Below are positions 58,701 to 64,000 of a stretch of DNA of 64,000 bases, piece after piece; the stretch's first letter is position 1, and each line of letters opens with the position of its first letter. The notes under the pieces are model-generated. The model was not told where the DNA came from and ran no database searches. It saw only the letters and a list, made by a program, of their open reading frames with translations. The stretch is from Rudaea sp. 3F27F6 (GTDB lineage Bacteria; Pseudomonadota; Gammaproteobacteria; Xanthomonadales; Rhodanobacteraceae), in assembly GCF_005503555.1 (NCBI RefSeq), contig NZ_SCNG01000002.1, forward strand, positions 310,001 through 374,000, in the 5' to 3' direction. The translations under genes were made by a program, and so were the position numbers.

Positions 58701-58726
58701 GCCGGGGCGAATTGCAGCGCCCCGGC
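58701..58726. terminator. Bidirectional hairpin between DUF4124 gene and clpA
   Basis: GCCGGGGC (58701-58708) pairs with GCCCCGGC (58719-58726). It lies between two convergent genes, 59 bp after one stop and 8 bp from the other. No T-tract is seen. Confidence 0.55.
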
Positions 58727-58734
58727 ACCAGGTC

Positions 58735-61005
<2,271 letters not shown>

Positions 61006-61112
61006 GGGCAGTAGTTCCGCTATGCGATCGTCCCTGCTCGCGAAGACTATAGCGGCCGTCCCGACCGCACTTCTCAAAAGAGCAATTTACCAGCACACGA
61101 TATGTGGCAAGC

Positions 61113-61439
61113 CTAGGCTTTTTCCAGAGTACAAAGTAACGGATGCTGGTGCGAACGGGAGAATTCGTTTACCTGGGTGACCTTGGTCTCGGCCACTTCG
61201 CGCGTGAACACCCCGCATACGCCGCGGCCGCGCGTATGTACGTGGAGCATCACCTGGGTCGCGCGTTCGCGATCCATGTTGAAAAACGTTTCCAGCACCA
61301 CCACGACGAAGTCCATCGGCGTGAAATCGTCGTTGAGCAGCAGCACTTGGTAAAGCGGCGGGCGCGCGACCTCAGGACGCGCCTCTTCCACCACGGCGCC
61401 GCGCTGAGGTTCGTGCAGTTTGTCCGGCGTTTGCGTCAT
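61113..61439 (-). CDS. clpS: ClpA adaptor protein ClpS
   Basis: 108 residues. [26 protein letters not shown] is the substrate-pocket start and [23 protein letters not shown] the rest of the fold. It binds proteins with N-terminal Leu, Phe, Trp or Tyr. Start [11 protein letters not shown] at 61439. Directly upstream of clpA and divergent from nudJ. Confidence 0.96.
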   Translation of the reverse strand: MTQTPDKLHEPQRGAVVEEARPEVARPPLYQVLLLNDDFTPMDFVVVVLETFFNMDRERATQVMLHVHTRGRGVCGVFTREVAETKVTQVNEFSRSHQHPLLCTLEKA

Positions 61440-61598
61440 CGATAAACCCTGTGCGTCTTGCAATCCAAGTATAGCGCTGCGGCAATTCAAGCACCCGCGC
61501 CGGTAGCGGAGATGGTGCTGCCGCGCGGCGTTTCAACGGCGCCGCATTCATCCGACCTCAGGTAAAATCCTGTGTTCCCAAATGGATTTTCTGCTTCG

Positions 61599-62093
61599 AT
61601 GTTCGAACGCTTTGCCACCTCCGTCGACGCCGTCTGGCGCCCTCGCGTCACTGTTGCCACGGTCGTGGCGGATGGCGGCCGTTTCCTGTTGGTCGAAGAA
61701 AACATCCGCGACGAGATCGTCCTCAACCAGCCGGCCGGGCATCTGGAGCAGAACGAAACCTTGTTCGACGCCGCCCTGCGCGAAACGCTCGAGGAAACGG
61801 GCTGGACCGTCGAATTGACCGATTTCATCGGCGTGTATCAGTGGAACACTCCGGACGCGAGCGCCGAATATCTGCGCTTCACTTTCGCCGCGCGGCCCGT
61901 TCGGCACGACCCGAAGCGCCTTCTCGACGAAGGCATTATCCGTGCGCTCTGGCTGACGCGCGAAGAAGTCGCCGCCCAATCGGCGCGGCACCGCAATCCG
62001 ATGGTGCTCGGCAATGTCGACGACTGGCTGGCCGGCAAGCGCTTTCCCTTGCACGTACTGCAATCACTGCTGCCCACGGCGCAACCTGCCTGA
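61599..62093 (+). CDS. nudJ: Nudix phosphatase NudJ
   Basis: 164 residues. [18 protein letters not shown] opens the domain; the Nudix box begins GHLEQNE and ends RETLEETG. NudJ hydrolyses HMP-PP and nucleoside di- and triphosphates in E. coli. Start MFERFATSV at 61599. It overlaps mnmA by 3 bp; nudJ-mnmA-hflD is also the E. coli order. Confidence 0.93.
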   Translation: MFERFATSVDAVWRPRVTVATVVADGGRFLLVEENIRDEIVLNQPAGHLEQNETLFDAALRETLEETGWTVELTDFIGVYQWNTPDASAEYLRFTFAARPVRHDPKRLLDEGIIRALWLTREEVAAQSARHRNPMVLGNVDDWLAGKRFPLHVLQSLLPTAQPA

Positions 62094-63232
62094 TGAACGA
62101 GACGGGACGCATCATGGTCGGCATGTCGGGCGGCGTCGACTCCTCAGTCGCCGCTCTGCTGCTCGCGCGCGAAGGCGCTAAAATTGCCGGCCTGTTCATG
62201 CAGAACTGGGAGGAAGACGAACGCTTCGGCGAATGTCAGGCCGACCGTGACCGCGCGGATGCGCTGCGTATCTGCGGCAAGCTCGGCATCGCTTTTCACG
62301 CGCGCAATTTTGCTGCCGAATATTGGGACCAGGTTTTCGAGAATTTTCTTTCCGAGTATCGTGCCGGGCGTACGCCGAATCCGGACGTGTTGTGCAACCG
62401 CGAAATCAAGTTCAAGACCTTTCTCGAACACGCGCGCACCCTCGGCGCGGACAAGATCGCCACCGGCCACTATGCGCGCACCGACTGCGTCGACGGCCGC
62501 CATCGACTGCTACGCGGGCGCGACGCCAATAAGGATCAGAGTTATTTCCTCTACGCGCTCGGACAGGAGCAGCTCGCCTCGACCCTGTTTCCGATCGGCG
62601 ATCTGCCCAAACCGGAGGTGCGCGCCCTGGCGCGCGCAGCGGAACTGCCGACGCACGACAAAAAGGATTCGACCGGCATCTGCTTCATCGGCGAGCGCGA
62701 TTTCCGCGAATTCCTCGGCCAATACATTCCCGCCCAGCGCGGCGAACTGCGCACACCCGACGAACGCCGCATCGGCGAACACGACGGGGTGATGTACTAC
62801 ACGCTCGGTCAGCGCAACGGCCTCGGCATCGGCGGCCGTCGCGACGCGGGAACTGGGGCGTGGTACGTGGTCGGCAAGGACGTGGCGAAAAACGTCCTCT
62901 ACGTCGCCCAGGGCGGGGAGAATCAATGGCTGCAGTCGCAGCGCCTCAGCGTCTCCGACTTGAGCTGGACGGCCGGCCACGCTCCGGCTGTCGAGTTCGC
63001 CTGCACGGCGAAGACGCGCTACCGGCAAGCCGACCAAGCCTGCCGCGTGCATATAGCCGGCAGCCGCGGCGAGGTCGAATTCGACCAGCCGCAGCGCGCC
63101 GTCACGCCGGGCCAGTCGATCGTCTTCTATCGCGACGAGGAGTGCCTTGGCGGCGGCATTATTGAAGCCACCGATGCGCCGTTCGGCGGCCTCGCCGAAT
63201 TTCGGCCTGCGAACTATGAGGCTCGCTCGTGA
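62093..63232 (+). CDS. mnmA: tRNA 2-thiouridylase
   Basis: 379 residues. PP-loop [17 protein letters not shown]; catalytic cysteines in [12 protein letters not shown] and [13 protein letters not shown]. It makes 2-thiouridine at the wobble position of tRNA for Lys, Glu and Gln. Start at 62093, overlapping nudJ, and the stop overlaps hflD by 4 bp. Confidence 0.97.
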   Translation: MNETGRIMVGMSGGVDSSVAALLLAREGAKIAGLFMQNWEEDERFGECQADRDRADALRICGKLGIAFHARNFAAEYWDQVFENFLSEYRAGRTPNPDVLCNREIKFKTFLEHARTLGADKIATGHYARTDCVDGRHRLLRGRDANKDQSYFLYALGQEQLASTLFPIGDLPKPEVRALARAAELPTHDKKDSTGICFIGERDFREFLGQYIPAQRGELRTPDERRIGEHDGVMYYTLGQRNGLGIGGRRDAGTGAWYVVGKDVAKNVLYVAQGGENQWLQSQRLSVSDLSWTAGHAPAVEFACTAKTRYRQADQACRVHIAGSRGEVEFDQPQRAVTPGQSIVFYRDEECLGGGIIEATDAPFGGLAEFRPANYEARS

Positions 63233-63852
63233 GAGAAGAACGCGTCATCGCCCTCGCCGGCCTGTTCCAGGCGGTCATTCTCGTACGTGCCATCGCCACG
63301 CGCGGTGGCGCCGACACGTTCGCGATGCAGCCAAGCCTGTCGAGCATCTTCAAGATCAACGCCGACAGCCCTGCTGACGTGTTCGGCGGTCTCAACAACC
63401 TGCGTCCGGGCCTGGAAACGCTGATCGCACAGCTCGACGACAGTAAGCGCGACCTCGGAATCACCCGTATCGCGATTTCCGTCATGCGCGTGGAAGGAAA
63501 GCTGTGGCGGCGCACCGACATGCTCGGCAAGCTCCGCGAAGGCATTGAAACCATCGCCCAGCAGACAGCCGGCGAGGAACCGACCAGCCCTATCGTCGCG
63601 GCACGTCTAGCCCGGCTTTACGTCGACACCATCTCGACCTTGCAGCCGCGTATCGTCGTCGAAGGCAACCCGCAGTTTCTGCGTCAGGAAACCCAGGTCG
63701 CGCAGATTCGCGCCTTGCTGCTTTCGGCAATCCGCGCGGCGGTGCTTTGGCGCCAATTGGGCGGCTCGCAATGGCGGCTAATCTTCCGCCGTAAACAATA
63801 TTCGATGATGGCGCGTGGCCTGCTCGCGCAGTGCACGCTCGGCGGCGCATAA
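63229..63852 (+). CDS. hflD: High-frequency lysogenization protein HflD
   Basis: 207 residues from a GTG at 63229, overlapping the mnmA stop. [23 protein letters not shown] and the end [22 protein letters not shown] are typical. HflD is a membrane-associated protein that binds lambda CII in E. coli; its normal role is unclear. Usually followed by purB, which would lie past the right edge. Confidence 0.93.
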   Translation: MREERVIALAGLFQAVILVRAIATRGGADTFAMQPSLSSIFKINADSPADVFGGLNNLRPGLETLIAQLDDSKRDLGITRIAISVMRVEGKLWRRTDMLGKLREGIETIAQQTAGEEPTSPIVAARLARLYVDTISTLQPRIVVEGNPQFLRQETQVAQIRALLLSAIRAAVLWRQLGGSQWRLIFRRKQYSMMARGLLAQCTLGGA

Positions 63853-63969
63853 AAAGCCCGCGTTTCCGCCTCTCCCCCGAGCACCGGTCCGTTGGAAACA
63901 GGAGACCGGTGGATAAACACGCCATCTTATCTCGTGAAAAACGATGTTTTGTGATGCATATCGCAATTT
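63853..63969. other. Region after hflD with a hairpin
   Basis: ACCGGTC (63883-63889) pairs with GACCGGT (63904-63910) with a 14-base loop, a weak candidate terminator. The sequence then turns AT-rich toward the right edge. Confidence 0.4.
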
Positions 63970-63999
63970 TTGAATTAATAATTTAAATCGGTCTAAAAT
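63970..63999 (+). promoter_or_regulatory. Strong-looking promoter at the right edge
   Basis: TTGAAT (63970-63975) and TAAAAT (63994-63999) are 18 bp apart in an AT-rich stretch, far from the base composition of the rest. The gene it serves is outside the window. Confidence 0.5.
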
Positions 64000-64000
64000 A

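Overview
The window is a GC-rich chromosomal segment of a gammaproteobacterium, almost certainly of the order Lysobacterales (Xanthomonadales) and plausibly the family Rhodanobacteraceae. The evidence is gene order (yceD-rpmF-fabH-fabD-fabG-acpP-fabF followed by pabB and mltG-tmk-holB-pilZ; trxB/ftsK-lolA-rarA-serS; nudJ-mnmA-hflD), a kynurenine operon of the kind known in this order, KdkA-type Kdo kinase, and dispersed short inverted repeats. I can place it no more precisely by reading alone.

Layout. 1-7.9 kb, all minus strand: an exported protein cut by the left edge, an omega-amidase, a PLP aminotransferase, an isopenicillin-N-synthase-like oxygenase, glmM, and the pilZ-holB-tmk-mltG run. 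7.9-15.1 kb, minus strand: pabB, then the fatty acid synthesis operon with rpmF and yceD at its head. 15.2-21.5 kb, plus strand: a Maf phosphatase, a MoxR/DUF58/TgpA-transglutaminase operon and two Slp-type lipoproteins. 21.5-24.6 kb: hinT, recR, ybaB, dnaX. 24.8-25.0 kb: tRNA-Ser(GGA) and the 4.5S SRP RNA. 25.6-28.1 kb: moaA-C-D-E. 28.1-31.3 kb: an MBL-fold hydrolase, Kdo kinase, a GT9 heptosyltransferase and a DUF6165 protein (LPS core). 31.4-33.3 kb: tRNA-Ser(CGA) and tRNA-Ser(UGA), each followed by the same 41-bp terminator and an array of ~164-181-bp repeats, with orn between them. 33.3-38.9 kb: an APH(6)-like kinase, two tandem paralogous LysR regulators diverging from a nitroreductase, serS, and a membrane protein.

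39.1-45.7 kb is a kynurenine catabolism island: kynU-kmo-LysR on the plus strand facing ACMSD, 2-aminomuconate deaminase and 2-aminomuconate semialdehyde dehydrogenase on the minus strand. Together they would take kynurenine through 3-hydroxykynurenine and 3-hydroxyanthranilate, then ACMS to 2-aminomuconate and 4-oxalocrotonate. Tryptophan 2,3-dioxygenase, formamidase and 3-hydroxyanthranilate dioxygenase are not in the window. 45.8-54.2 kb carries rarA, lolA and ftsK, split by a lower-GC 3.4-kb gene for a large exported protein with 14 RCC1 blades and three C-terminal domain repeats. 54.5-63.9 kb: trxB, a Nudix gene, a GNAT/FemAB-like gene, aat, infA, a DUF4124 gene, clpA and clpS (minus), then nudJ-mnmA-hflD, ending in an AT-rich promoter reading off the right edge.

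Most of the window is ordinary core genome. The items that deserve attention are the tRNA-Ser-associated repeat arrays, the double seven-bladed RCC1 protein, repeat-derived ends on two proteins (FabD N-terminus, kyn LysR C-terminus), a PabB with the anthranilate-synthase-like PIAGT motif, and the two islands set into the ftsK-lolA-rarA-serS backbone. I found no convincing new defence, secretion or mobile system.
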